Source: Thiomicrorhabdus heinhorstiae | GTDB lineage: Bacteria > Pseudomonadota > Gammaproteobacteria > Thiomicrospirales > Thiomicrospiraceae | Direction of reading: 5' to 3' | Length of the DNA stretch: 64,000 nt | Assembly: GCF_013391765.2 (NCBI RefSeq) | Contig: NZ_JACBGI020000003.1 | Location: 120,500 to 184,499, forward strand | In this document: one piece after another, positions 46,659-56,195 of the stretch | Layout: every line of letters starts with the position of its first letter | Numbering within the stretch: the stretch's first letter is position 1 | The notes under the pieces: model-generated | Seen by the model: only the letters and a program-made list of their open reading frames with translations | Told to the model about the DNA's origin: nothing | Databases searched by the model: none | Translations under genes and position numbers: made by a program

Positions 46659-48179
46659 ATGCAATACGCAATTCCTAACACAGAAGGTGCGGTGATTAAC
46701 TTCAAACAACGTTATGAAAACTTTATCGGCGGCAAGTGGGTTGCACCGGTTGACGGTGAATATTTTGACAATATCTCTCCTGTTAACGGAAAACCTTTCT
46801 GCCAGATTCCTCGTTCCAACGAGAAGGACATCGAACTGGCTCTGGACGCCGCCCATGCTGCAAAAGATGCCTGGGGTACGGCATCGGTAACGGAGCGCTC
46901 CAATATCCTGCTGAAAATAGCCGATCGCATTGAAGCGAATCTGGAACTGCTCGCCGTAGCGGAAACTTGGGATAACGGCAAAGCCGTGCGTGAAACCCTC
47001 AACGCCGACGTCCCTTTGACCGTTGACCACTTCCGTTATTTTGCCGGCTGCATTCGAGCTCAGGAAGGCGGCCTTGGAGAAATCGACCATAACACCGTAG
47101 CCTATCATTTCCACGAACCTTTAGGCGTAGTCGGACAAATTATTCCCTGGAACTTTCCCCTATTGATGGCCGCCTGGAAATTAGCGCCCGCTCTTGCCGC
47201 CGGTAACTGTGTCGTATTGAAACCGGCCGAACAAACACCGGCTTCTATCCTGGTAATGATGGAACTGATCGAAGATTTATTACCTCCAGGTGTTCTGAAT
47301 ATCGTCAACGGTTACGGTGTTGAAGCGGGTAAAGCACTGGCAACCAGCACCCGTATAGCCAAAATTGCCTTCACTGGCTCCACGCCTGTCGGTTCTTTGA
47401 TCATGAAATATGCAGCGGAAAACATTATTCCGTCCACGGTTGAACTGGGCGGAAAATCTCCTAATGTCTATTTCTCCGACATTATGGATCATGAAGACGA
47501 ATTCCTGAGCAAATGCGTCGAAGGTGCCGTATTGGCATTCTTCAACCAGGGCGAAGTCTGTACCTGCCCTTCGCGCCTGTTGATTCAAGAAGACATTTAC
47601 GATAAGTTCATCGGCATGGTGATTGAACGTGCAGCGCAGATCAAACGCGGAAACCCTCTGGATACCGAAGTGATGGTCGGAGCTCAGGCTTCACAGGAAC
47701 AATTCGATAAGATTCTTAGCTATCTGCAAATCGGTCGCGACGAAGGGGCCGAAGTCATTACCGGTGGTGGCGCCGAATCCTTGGACGGCGATTACGCCGA
47801 AGGTTATTACATCCAGCCGACCCTATTGAAGGGTACCAACGACATGCGCGTGTTTCAGGAAGAAATTTTTGGCCCGGTCGTTTCGGTCACAACCTTTAAA
47901 GACGAAGAAGAAGCGCTCGCCATCGCCAACGATACGGAATTTGGTCTGGGAGCCGGCGTCTGGACTCGAGACATGAATACCTCTTATCGGATGGGTCGTA
48001 AGATTCAGGCTGGCCGTGTGTGGACCAACTGTTATCACCTGTATCCTGCACATGCCGCATTCGGAGGCTACAAAAAATCCGGTGTCGGACGCGAAACCCA
48101 TAAGATGATGCTAGAACATTACCAACAAACCAAAAACCTGCTGGTAAGCTACGACATCAATCCTCTCGGTTTCTTCTAG
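46659..48179 (+). CDS. NAD(P)-dependent aldehyde dehydrogenase (ExaC/AldB type)
   Basis: A 506-residue class-3-independent aldehyde dehydrogenase. Motifs: the nucleotide-site [15 protein letters not shown], the general-base Glu in [12 protein letters not shown] (near 267) and the catalytic Cys in [13 protein letters not shown] (near 300). The double-Cys CTC and the C-terminal [16 protein letters not shown] match acetaldehyde or long-chain aldehyde dehydrogenases AldB/ExaC. It has a strong AGGAGGT site. It is divergent from the GAF regulator. With formaldehyde formed by the methylamine enzymes it might help in aldehyde detoxification, but ExaC-type enzymes prefer C2 or longer substrates. Confidence 0.93.
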   Translation: MQYAIPNTEGAVINFKQRYENFIGGKWVAPVDGEYFDNISPVNGKPFCQIPRSNEKDIELALDAAHAAKDAWGTASVTERSNILLKIADRIEANLELLAVAETWDNGKAVRETLNADVPLTVDHFRYFAGCIRAQEGGLGEIDHNTVAYHFHEPLGVVGQIIPWNFPLLMAAWKLAPALAAGNCVVLKPAEQTPASILVMMELIEDLLPPGVLNIVNGYGVEAGKALATSTRIAKIAFTGSTPVGSLIMKYAAENIIPSTVELGGKSPNVYFSDIMDHEDEFLSKCVEGAVLAFFNQGEVCTCPSRLLIQEDIYDKFIGMVIERAAQIKRGNPLDTEVMVGAQASQEQFDKILSYLQIGRDEGAEVITGGGAESLDGDYAEGYYIQPTLLKGTNDMRVFQEEIFGPVVSVTTFKDEEEALAIANDTEFGLGAGVWTRDMNTSYRMGRKIQAGRVWTNCYHLYPAHAAFGGYKKSGVGRETHKMMLEHYQQTKNLLVSYDINPLGFF

Positions 48180-48239
48180 TATTTAAGCAACCGGCTGAAT
48201 CCGGTGGATTTCGTAAAATCTGCCGGATCGCCTAGTGAT

Positions 48240-49271
48240 ATGGAACTCTTTCAACATTGGCACTTTCAAAATAGCTTTCATGCCTTGCAAGGCCCTTTCT
48301 ACCACAGGGTTGAGCCGCAAACAGTGGAAGAAGCAAAACTCCTCCACGTCAACCCTCACACTCTGGAGTTACTTAAACTCCCTGTCGATAGTTACACGCA
48401 TCCAGACTTTATTTCCGTTTTCAGCGGTAATCGAATGTTACTCGGTATGCTGCCTCTGGCCCATGATTATGCAGGACATCAATTCGGACGTTTTAACCCG
48501 CTGTTGGGAGACGGTCGAACGACTATTCTTGGAGAAATCGTTATTGATGGAACAAGCTGTTGGGAACTCAGCCTGAAAGGTACGGGACGCACCCCGTTCG
48601 CCTCGCACGCGCAGCATGCGGACGGTTTAGCGGGAGTCAGCGAATGCGAACATGAATTCCACATCAGCAGACGACTCGAAAGCTTAAATATCCCTACCGT
48701 CCACAGTGTAGCCGTGATACAAGGGAAGCAACGAGTCTATCGCAATCATGCTTTTGAACATACTGCTATCCTTAGCCGCATTACCCCAACGCATATCCGC
48801 TTCGGCACATTTGAACTCTACTACTTTCAACGTAACTACGAAGCGCTGCAACAACTTTGCGACTATGTCATTTCTCGCCACTACCCCGAATGTAACGACC
48901 CCGAAGCCCCCGCCGAAGAACGACATGCCTGTTTTTTCCGTCGGGTGGTGGCTCGCACGGCATCCTTAATCGCTCACTGGCAAGCCGCCGGTTTCACCCA
49001 TGGAACAATGAATACCGACAATCAATCCATTATCGGCATTACTCTAGATCTCGGTTCCGCAAAATTTACCACCGAATTCGATTCTGAATTCGTCGCCAAT
49101 CCTATCGATAAAAAAGGGCATTATGCCTTCGGCAACCAACCCTCCATAGGCTTATGGAACTGTAATGTCCTGGCCCGCACCCTATCCCCTCTGATAGGCG
49201 GGAAAGCACTGCGCGCAGCTCTGCAAACCTATGAACCAATCTTCCTGAAAGAGTATGAGCGACTGAAATAA
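48240..49271 (+). CDS. Short SelO-family (pseudokinase AMPylase-like) protein
   Basis: A 343-residue member of the SelO/YdiU family, which transfers AMP to protein Ser, Thr or Tyr residues. Most members have about 480-520 residues; this one ends at a LKEYERLK stop and lacks the C-terminal 100-150 residues and its Cys/Sec tail. The active site is nevertheless present: Lys in LKGTGRTPF, Glu in ECEHEFH, the Arg in SRITPTHIRFG, and Asp/Asn/Asp in MNTDNQSIIGITLDLG. ATG 48240 is preferred over GTG 48204. It lies 60 bases after the aldehyde dehydrogenase and may be cotranscribed. Confidence 0.82.
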   Translation: MELFQHWHFQNSFHALQGPFYHRVEPQTVEEAKLLHVNPHTLELLKLPVDSYTHPDFISVFSGNRMLLGMLPLAHDYAGHQFGRFNPLLGDGRTTILGEIVIDGTSCWELSLKGTGRTPFASHAQHADGLAGVSECEHEFHISRRLESLNIPTVHSVAVIQGKQRVYRNHAFEHTAILSRITPTHIRFGTFELYYFQRNYEALQQLCDYVISRHYPECNDPEAPAEERHACFFRRVVARTASLIAHWQAAGFTHGTMNTDNQSIIGITLDLGSAKFTTEFDSEFVANPIDKKGHYAFGNQPSIGLWNCNVLARTLSPLIGGKALRAALQTYEPIFLKEYERLK

Positions 49272-49326
49272 ATATCCGCTACTTCAAGCCAAAACGGATT
49301 GTCTTAAAGAAGAAGTCATTCCCGGC

Positions 49327-50647
49327 TTAACGCATTGCAAATAATTCTTGATGAAAGTCTTCGTTCGACAGACCGTGTTGCACAAACTCTTTACGCAACG
49401 CCCCTCCGAATGCACTAGGCCCGCAAAACCAAAAACTTGCCGCATCCCATTCAGGAACAAGTTCGCGGATCTTCTCAGCGGTCAGACGGCCGTCTTTCGG
49501 TGTTACCGTAACATGCAATCTGATATTGGCTGCCTTCGCATCGGCAGTCAGTTTTTCGATGGCTTTCGCATCATAATCCGTGGTGGTATGGAATAAATCA
49601 ATTTCCTGCGCCCCGGGGCTTGAGCCAAATATTTCATACTTGCAATAAAGGGGGTAATTCCGATCCCCGCACCGATCCAGATTTGTCGAGGTTGACGACC
49701 CGAAAAATCAAAACATCCATAAGGTCCTTCCACAGATACCGACATGCCGACTTTCAACCATTGCTGCAACTGTCCGGTCCAATCGCCTAACTCCTTAATG
49801 ACAAAGCTAAGACTGCGTTCATCCGGATTCCATGCCGAAGCGATCGTATAAGGATGAGCTCCCTCGATACTTTTTGAGGTAACAAAAGCAAACTGCCCGG
49901 GCGAATGCCCTTTCCAGCCACTGTCAACCTGAATACAGCCTTCAACGACTTTTACCCCCGGATAGGAATCGATCGACTTGATTACCCCTTTCACCCGGCG
50001 TTTACGGCCAACCCTGCCGAGCAACACCAGTACCAACCAACAGCATAAGCGCCATCACCCACCCTATTGGCTGAGCCCGGTATTCATACTTGATCAGTAC
50101 CAGCGAATGATAAGCCAGAACCAAGTAAGCCACTGCCAGCAACTTATGGGTTTTCTTGAACAGATGGTATGGAAATAACTTTATCAACGCCAATGCAATC
50201 AGGATAACTGCAGCATAAAATGCCCATTCACCGATCGACTCGGCCAAACCGCGCTGATCCCGCAACCACTGTTCAAGTTGAGAGATATTCTCCACTCTTC
50301 CCCGTTGACGTTCCGGTCGGCTCAACCAGCCCCAGCCGACCATCCATTTGGTACCCTGTGCCCCACCACCAGTGAAGCACTGAAAACACCAAACCGCCTA
50401 CGCCCAGCCATTTATGCAACCGATACATTTTGTCGAGCCCGTTCAAGCGTCGTTCCAGCCACATTGGTCGTACTGCAAGCAACAACGCCACACTCATCAT
50501 GCTTATACCGATCACGCCGGAGTACTGGATAAAGACGGTTCGAAACGAAAAATAAGAGAACGGCGTTGGATACAAGGTATCCGCCAAAAACCATACCATG
50601 CTTACTAGCAGAAAGCCGCCCAAGAATGCCACTTTGATATTTTTCAT
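49327..50647 (-). pseudogene. Ferric reductase-like flavoprotein, broken by three frameshifts
   Basis: Four consecutive open frames in shifting frames together form one protein of about 440 residues. An N-terminal part (from MKNIKVAFLGGFLLVSMVWF, with the haem-type His of LHKWLGVGGLVFSVLHWW) is followed by a second membrane part (FKKTHKLLAVAYLVLAYHSL), an FAD domain (HPYTIASAW) with NAD site GAGIGITPF, and a C-terminal FWFCGPSAFGGALRKEF. Frame changes fall near 50321-50345, 50019-50040 and 49610-49618; the last is at a CCCCGGGG run where one G appears lost. The motifs themselves are well kept, so the breaks are recent, or are sequence errors. Confidence 0.8.
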
Positions 50648-50798
50648 AACTGAATTCCTCCGACTGTACGTTGAGCAACAGTCTATACGGAATAGATTAA
50701 TATAGCTTCGAGGCTCAAACTAAGGAACAATCTTGCAAAGCACCTACCTATCGGATATCAACAGCCGTAACCGGTTTAACGATCATCCTTTTCAAACC

Positions 50799-51659
50799 TC
50801 AGGCATAACGCTTTCTGCTCAAAATGAACAGTGCTATACCGCCGAGAATGGCCAAAGACGCTAAACCGAGACGCAGAGAAATCGGCTCGTCCAAGAAGAA
50901 CACGGCTCCGATCGCCGCTAAGGGCGGTACGCTTAATTGGATGATTGCCGCACTTGCCGCGCTTAACGCCGGCAGAACCGCATACCAAATTGCATAGCCG
51001 ATACCCGATGCCAGAGCTCCCGAGGCGATTGCCAGCCCTGCACCTTCCATGTCAACATTAGTATGCCCCCACCAGAGAAGGCTAAGAATCAGAGCAAAAG
51101 GCAGAGAACGAACAAAATTTCCGGTCGTCTCGCGCGTGGCGTCATTCACGCCACGGCCGCGCAAAGAGTAAATTCCCCAGGCAATACCGGACGCGCACAT
51201 CAGTGCGGTTCCCCAAAATGGTGGCGCGGACAGTCCAGGGAGAAACAGTACCACCATTCCGACAATCGCCAGCACAACTCCGACCATCTGTATTGCTCCG
51301 AGACGTTCACCTTTAACCAAGCCGTAGCCAATCATCGTCAATTGAACCGAACCAAACAGCAAAAGTGCACCGGTTGCGGCCGATAGCTCAATATAGGCAA
51401 AAGAAAAACCGGCGGCATAAGCAAATAGAGCCAAGGCGGATAGCGAATTCCCGCCCAGTTTGACCCTCGCAACCTGCTTGGCAGAATTCGTCAACGACAA
51501 TAATACAAGCAAAGCCATGGCACCTGAGACCAGACGAATGGTCGTAAAAGAAGCGGCGTCAATCGCGGTTTCGGTCAATGCAACCCGGCATAGTAAAGAA
51601 TTACCCGCAAACGCGATCATCGCCAGGGAGATAAGAACAAAAATACGAATTGTCGACAT
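50799..51659 (-). CDS. EamA/DMT family transporter
   Basis: A 286-residue ten-helix membrane protein with two EamA repeats (residues about 8-135 and 145-280). The N-terminal helix LISLAMIAFAGNSLLCRVAL carries the typical small-residue NS pattern, and the second half starts TALMCASGIAWGIYSLRGRG. Members are drug/metabolite exporters of unknown substrate. It starts immediately after the stop of the YjdF-like gene (TAG then ATG), so the two are one transcript. Confidence 0.9.
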   Translation of the reverse strand: MSTIRIFVLISLAMIAFAGNSLLCRVALTETAIDAASFTTIRLVSGAMALLVLLSLTNSAKQVARVKLGGNSLSALALFAYAAGFSFAYIELSAATGALLLFGSVQLTMIGYGLVKGERLGAIQMVGVVLAIVGMVVLFLPGLSAPPFWGTALMCASGIAWGIYSLRGRGVNDATRETTGNFVRSLPFALILSLLWWGHTNVDMEGAGLAIASGALASGIGYAIWYAVLPALSAASAAIIQLSVPPLAAIGAVFFLDEPISLRLGLASLAILGGIALFILSRKRYA

Positions 51660-52376
51660 CTATCGCTCTTTATTCCAGCGCTTGCGCCACAGACGCATGA
51701 ATTCGACTTCCCCTAAGGGATGATCCGTTTTATCGAGTATCAGACTTTCTCGCATCTCTCTTAAGAAATCCCGGTCCAAGGCCCAACGAATCAGCATGAC
51801 GATCAACATCGCGACAACAGCGCCGATACCGGCCACCAGCATATCCTTCTGTGCATCCCAAATATCACCTTGAGCCCCGAGAAAAGCCAGTCCTGCGGAA
51901 GGATTGACATTCGCGGCTGTCAACCATTCAACAATTTCATATAACCCGGAAAACGCCAACACCAGTTCCACCGGCAGCCAATATCCCCAGAAACTGCGAG
52001 CATGCGCAATACGATAGAATATTTCGCGCATCGGATAGGCGATCAATAAACCGAAGCTGAAGTGCACTACCCGATCATACATATTGCGCTCGGCACCAAA
52101 CCATTCCTGCAAGGTAAAACCGAACGGCACTTCGGCATAGGTGTAGTGCGAACCGATCACGTGCATACACATAAACAGGGTAATCAAAGTATAAGAGAGT
52201 TTAGACAGACGGAAATAACGACTGACCAGAATAATCACCGGCACAAAGAAAAACACCAGATAGTTTTCCAGCAACCAATCATGCGGGTAAACCGGATCAA
52301 TCGCCGCCCACCCCCAAACCATCAAAAAAATGAGAAATAAGACTAAGTGGTAACGCGACAAACCCAACGAAAGCAT
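51660..52376 (-). CDS. DUF2238 (YjdF-like) inner-membrane protein
   Basis: A 238-residue membrane protein with about six helices: LSLGLSRYHLVLFLIFLMVWG at the N-terminus and YDRVVHFSFGLLIAYPMREIFYRI, the DUF2238 hallmark. It ends in a charged cytoplasmic tail. Function unknown. ATG 52376 with a GGAGTGG site is preferred over an upstream in-frame ATG. It is followed directly by the EamA gene. Confidence 0.85.
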   Translation of the reverse strand: MLSLGLSRYHLVLFLIFLMVWGWAAIDPVYPHDWLLENYLVFFFVPVIILVSRYFRLSKLSYTLITLFMCMHVIGSHYTYAEVPFGFTLQEWFGAERNMYDRVVHFSFGLLIAYPMREIFYRIAHARSFWGYWLPVELVLAFSGLYEIVEWLTAANVNPSAGLAFLGAQGDIWDAQKDMLVAGIGAVVAMLIVMLIRWALDRDFLREMRESLILDKTDHPLGEVEFMRLWRKRWNKER

Positions 52377-52488
52377 CAATTCCACTCCCTTTATTGCAAA
52401 TAAGATCACATTAGAATATACAACTTCAGACGAAACCCTACAGAGAAGAACATATCAAAAATTGATCAACAAACCGATTCATATTAAA

Positions 52489-52508
52489 AGGAGGTCGAAA
52501 GACCTCCT
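52489..52508 (-). terminator. Terminator of the OFA-type transporter gene
   Basis: Stem AGGAGGTC/GACCTCCT with a four-base loop, followed on the minus strand by TTTTAATATG. It lies about 50 bases after the transporter stop. Confidence 0.87.
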
Positions 52509-52559
52509 AAGAACATGCGCTATTTTCATCCGAAAACCAGAAATCGAATTCTAAATAAG

Positions 52560-53804
52560 CTAATCATTTACCACTGCTTTTGTACGAATCGATTTAATGT
52601 TCATTAACATGGCAATAGAGATGATTAAAGCGACAATAAAGAAACCGGAAAAAACATATAGAGTCTCGGCATAGGAACCGGTAGCATCTTTAACCATCGA
52701 AATAATCAACGGCCCGACCAAACCGGCTGCCGCCCACGCCGTCAGAATATAACCGTGAATTGCACCGAGTTCTTTGGTGCCGAAGATGTCGCCGATATAG
52801 GCAGGAATTGAAGAGAAACCACCGCCGTAACAGGACATGATGAAATACAGAATCACTTGGAAAATAATGATTTCGGTGATCGACGGTAAGGCATAAAATG
52901 CCACCGCTTGAGTCGCGAAGAAGGTGATATAAACCACCGGTCTGGTTAAATAATCCGACAGGGATGCCCAGAAAATCCGTCCTGCGCCATTGAAAATCCC
53001 CATCAGACCGACTGCCGCCGCCGCGGCAATGGCGGACAAACCGAGCACTTCCTGCAACAATGGCGATGCGACACCGATAATTGCAATACCGCAGGTAACG
53101 TTAATAAACAGCATTAGCCACAAACCGTAGAATCGCGGCGTTTTAACCGCTTCATGCAAACCGAGCATAGCGAGATCCGGCTTGATTTTTTTATGCCCGG
53201 CCTCGACTTTTTTCTTAAAACCTTCCGGCAAATAGCCTTCTTCCGGTTTTTCCAGATACAGCGCCGAAGCGAACATGATCACAAAATAGCTCAAACCTAA
53301 AACGAAAAACGTTGATGCCACGCCGATGGAAGAGATTAATACCTTAATCGTCGGCCCCCAGATTGCTGAAGCAAAACCAAAGCCCATAATCGCCAAACCG
53401 GTCGCCAGGCCGCGCTTATCCGGAAACCATTGCACCAGCGTCGAAACCGGTGAAATATAACCGATTCCCAGACCGCATCCGCCCAGCACTCCGTAGAAGA
53501 AGTACAACAGCATTTTGGATTCCATTAAGATCGCCAGCCCGGAACCGGCCGTACCCAAGCCGAATAACACCGCCGCCAGAATCGCCGATACCTTTGGGCC
53601 GTTGCGCTCAACAAACTTCCCCATTAAGGCCGCGGATAATCCCAGGAAAAAAATCGCTATACTGAATGCAATAGTCACATCGGTCAGCGTCCAGTTCATC
53701 TGCTCCTTAATCGGATTAACATACACACTCCACGCGTATACCGAACCGATGCAGATATGTACACCTACGGCGGCCAGAGCCATTAACCATCTATTTTTTC
53801 CCAT
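52560..53804 (-). CDS. Oxalate/formate antiporter-type (OFA) MFS transporter
   Basis: A 414-residue twelve-helix major facilitator. The N-terminal WLMALAAVGVHICIGSVYAWSV with the following NPIKEQMNWT is characteristic of the OFA family. Further typical parts are GCGLGIGYISPVSTLVQWFPDKRGLATGLAIMGFG and, in the second half, FNGAGRIFWASLSDYL. OFA members carry oxalate, formate or other monocarboxylates. In this setting formate, the product of formaldehyde oxidation, is a plausible substrate, but the sequence does not show it. It has its own terminator. Confidence 0.9.
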   Translation of the reverse strand: MGKNRWLMALAAVGVHICIGSVYAWSVYVNPIKEQMNWTLTDVTIAFSIAIFFLGLSAALMGKFVERNGPKVSAILAAVLFGLGTAGSGLAILMESKMLLYFFYGVLGGCGLGIGYISPVSTLVQWFPDKRGLATGLAIMGFGFASAIWGPTIKVLISSIGVASTFFVLGLSYFVIMFASALYLEKPEEGYLPEGFKKKVEAGHKKIKPDLAMLGLHEAVKTPRFYGLWLMLFINVTCGIAIIGVASPLLQEVLGLSAIAAAAAVGLMGIFNGAGRIFWASLSDYLTRPVVYITFFATQAVAFYALPSITEIIIFQVILYFIMSCYGGGFSSIPAYIGDIFGTKELGAIHGYILTAWAAAGLVGPLIISMVKDATGSYAETLYVFSGFFIVALIISIAMLMNIKSIRTKAVVND

Positions 53805-54116
53805 ATAACAACCTCCTCAAAACGTCCTGTACTTATACTCGTACTTATACTCATGTTTATATAGAAATGAGACTGAGACAATATCGTAGATAATCCGCCG
53901 ACTGTCCATACAGAAACCCGATTATTAAAACCAATAATACTTACCCCCACATAAGAAATAACGATTCGCCATATTCCTTAAGATCGGTATGGAGTAAAGT
54001 TCTGACAAGGTAGATGCGGGAAATCACTCTTTGAAACGGCAGCATTGAAGCATACAGCCGACTTAAAAAGCAAAAAAGAGGCGCAAAACCTCTTTCTCTA
54101 ATTTTTTTAGAACGGC
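53805..54116. other. Intergenic region upstream of the OFA transporter
   Basis: About 310 bases with no gene. Two tandem copies of GTACTTATACTC (53829-53852) lie 25-48 bases upstream of the transporter start, in the leader or promoter. The right end holds the terminator listed next. Confidence 0.5.
54075..54095 (-). terminator. Terminator of the NifX-fold gene
   Basis: Stem AAAGAGG/CCTCTTT with a 7-base loop, followed on the minus strand by TTTTGCTTTTT, about 20 bases after the stop. Confidence 0.75.
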
Positions 54117-54446
54117 TTAAGCTTCCAGCACTTTAATCACCTTTGAAACCGCTTCTCCCGGATCGGTCATATCCGTTATCAAGACGCGAATGCCATCATG
54201 ATTAAGCTTGTCGTGCAGATCGTTCCCCATTTCATGGGTAATCAGCAATTTAATACCGCTCAGAGGATGTTCGGGATGTTGCGACAGACTTCCCGGTAAG
54301 TTACACAGCAGTTGATCGCTAGTCAGACGACAGTGAGTCTTGGACTTCACTTCGCAATGTTCCAACTCGTAAATCAAATAACCGGGGCATTTTCCGGTAT
54401 GTCCGGAAATGGTTCTACCGTTTGGGCTGCTGATCGCCAGTTTCAT
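54117..54446 (-). CDS. NifX/NifB C-terminal fold (dinitrogenase FeMo-cofactor-binding type) protein
   Basis: A 109-residue protein starting MKLAISSPNGRTISGHTGKCPGYLIYEL, the typical opening of the Nif11-independent NifX/NafY/YedF-like metal-cofactor fold. It contains LLITHEMGNDLHDKLNHDGIRVLIT, corresponding to the family core GIxxVIT. Outside nif clusters these small proteins are of unknown function, perhaps binding Fe-S or molybdenum cofactors. No nitrogenase genes are in the window. It stands alone with its own terminator. Confidence 0.8.
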   Translation of the reverse strand: MKLAISSPNGRTISGHTGKCPGYLIYELEHCEVKSKTHCRLTSDQLLCNLPGSLSQHPEHPLSGIKLLITHEMGNDLHDKLNHDGIRVLITDMTDPGEAVSKVIKVLEA

Positions 54447-54594
54447 AGAACCTCCTTTTGGAAATACGCTGAACGGAAGGATGCATGAATGAAACCTTCT
54501 TAAATAAAATTATATTGATTGGAAATTTTTCGGACAGAAAAGAATCTGTATCGGCGGTAATTAAGTTACGTTATAACAATACAAATATGACAAG

Positions 54595-54658
54595 ATAGCG
54601 CCTGATTCACACCGCTATTTTAGAATATAGCGCCTGATTCACACCGCTATTTTAGAAT
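54595..54658. repeat. Perfect 32-bp tandem duplication
   Basis: Two identical 32-base copies (54595-54626 and 54627-54658), each starting ATAGCGCCTGATTCACACCG. Within a copy, ATAGCG and CGCTAT form a 6-bp inverted repeat, so each copy can fold into a hairpin. It lies 7 bases after the peptidase-lipoprotein stop (minus strand), so it may double the 3-prime hairpin of that message. Confidence 0.85.
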
Positions 54659-54665
54659 AAAGAGG

Positions 54666-55670
54666 TCATTCATCCGATAGCGGACAAGCCGGTAATTCGC
54701 AAACTGAATGAGTTTCCGAATGGAGGTTTTGTATCTCTTTAAAACTTTGCAGAATATTGCTATCCGCAGGGTTCAGACGCAACGCACAACTTATTGCCTG
54801 CTGCGCCTGCAGGATACATTTCCTGGAAACCAGATTATAGGCCAAGTTATTCCAGGCATTGGCATTAGCCGGGCGGAGTTCTATCTCCCTTTTATAACTT
54901 TTCTCCGCTTCCGTCAAATGACCGGCAGCCTGTTCACTATTGGCCAGAGTCATTAAAACGATGGAATTATCCGGCCAGCGAGCCGCCGCCGCACGATAGC
55001 CTTGTAAAGCTTCGCTGGCAAACCCGGAACCTTCCAGATCGTGGTTTGCCAACACATATTTGACCGCATCGGCGGTAACCGGAATTATTCCCGGTTTCAT
55101 AATGACATAAGCCCAATCTTTTGCTCTATCCCAGGTTCTTTCAAAGGTTGCCATGCTCATGTCGTGGCGTTTGATATCGCCCGATCTTAAAATCAACCGC
55201 TTTTCATCAAGATCGTAGCCGACAACAACCGCATAGTGCCACTGTGGCCAGAATGGCAGTGATAAATTCTGAAAGACCAACACAGGATTACCTGCAGCAA
55301 CTTCCTGAACAATATTTTTTAGATTCGGCTCAAGCGGATAGGCCAGCATGCCATAACTTCTGGCAGTGGCAATCATCTCGATTTGCACACTGCCGCGACG
55401 CTGAGGAAGATACACCTTACTGACCAGCTCTTTATCCGTAACAGCCAATTCGCGATAAGACAGCATCGTCGCCAAAGCTGCCGGACCGCATTGATATGCC
55501 TTTTGAGGAAAAAAAGGGACCTCGGATAATTCAACATGGTGGGAAATGGTGATTGGCAACGCCTCAGGCAAGGCATTGGTTTGCGGCGTGCTTGAACACC
55601 CTGCTAAAGACAGCGAATATAGTAAATAAAGAACGCCAGGCGAAAACCTGGCGCTTATCCAGTTAAACAT
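54666..55670 (-). CDS. C39-like cysteine peptidase lipoprotein with TPR region (PA2778 family)
   Basis: A 334-residue lipoprotein (lipobox LAGC, Cys at residue 25). Residues about 45-190 form a C39-type papain-like domain with Gln and Cys in AYQCGPAALATML, His in WPQWHYAVVVGYD and Asp in LRSGDIKRH. Residues about 205-305 hold two or three TPR units (LEGSGFASEALQGYRAAAARWP ... ANAWNNLAYNL). C39 domains usually cleave double-glycine leaders, but this family is lipid-anchored and lacks an ABC transporter. It starts 12 bases after the PA2779-type gene, and the two families normally occur as a pair. Confidence 0.87.
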   Translation of the reverse strand: MFNWISARFSPGVLYLLYSLSLAGCSSTPQTNALPEALPITISHHVELSEVPFFPQKAYQCGPAALATMLSYRELAVTDKELVSKVYLPQRRGSVQIEMIATARSYGMLAYPLEPNLKNIVQEVAAGNPVLVFQNLSLPFWPQWHYAVVVGYDLDEKRLILRSGDIKRHDMSMATFERTWDRAKDWAYVIMKPGIIPVTADAVKYVLANHDLEGSGFASEALQGYRAAAARWPDNSIVLMTLANSEQAAGHLTEAEKSYKREIELRPANANAWNNLAYNLVSRKCILQAQQAISCALRLNPADSNILQSFKEIQNLHSETHSVCELPACPLSDE

Positions 55671-55682
55671 GGACGAGAAGTG

Positions 55683-56081
55683 CTATTTATTGATGTTGTT
55701 CACAAACGGGAAGACATCCGTTGCACCCAGCATGTCAGTGATGACCAGCACAACAAAAACCAGCAATAAAACTTCCAGAACACCGCTACCGGCAGGAAGT
55801 TCATCCAACTTCTGATTCAAAGCGACCAACTCCTGATCGTTCATTTGGCTGACGCGTGCCTTCGCATCATCCGGATTAACACCCAGAGCAACCAGTTGCT
55901 CTTGCACATCATCTCGATCCAAGGCACCCAGGATCTGCTGAACGGTTAAATCGTGATTGGCTTGCGCCGTAATTTGATCATTTGTCACCATTCCGGCATA
56001 CGCATAACCGACATAGCCGTTCAAAAATGCAAACAGAGACAGAACGGAAACCAGTTTTGTAAAACGTCGCGATAGTTTCAT
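55683..56081 (-). CDS. PA2779-family exported membrane protein
   Basis: A 132-residue protein with a signal peptide (MKLSRRFTKLVSVLSLFAFL, cleavage near AYAG), a helical charged middle (VQQILGALDRDDVQEQLVALGVNPDDAKARVSQM) and one C-terminal helix (SGVLEVLLLVFVVLVITDML). This layout is that of the PA2779 family, always next to PA2778 C39-like peptidases, and suggests it is the partner or substrate. No double-glycine cleavage site is clear; the LPAGSG before the helix is a candidate. ATG 56081 gives the usual signal peptide start. Confidence 0.85.
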   Translation of the reverse strand: MKLSRRFTKLVSVLSLFAFLNGYVGYAYAGMVTNDQITAQANHDLTVQQILGALDRDDVQEQLVALGVNPDDAKARVSQMNDQELVALNQKLDELPAGSGVLEVLLLVFVVLVITDMLGATDVFPFVNNINK

Positions 56082-56195
56082 TAACAGCACCTCATAGTTG
56101 TTTATTTAATAAGACTGATTTCATTTTAGCCACAGCTCGGACGAGATGGCAAACAAAAAAGTTTCCAGAGCGGTTCTACTTGGCTCTACTTCCTC

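Noticed and set aside
46434..47114. 226-codon minus-strand frame over the start of the aldehyde dehydrogenase
   Set aside because: Antisense to a clear dehydrogenase and not similar to any family.
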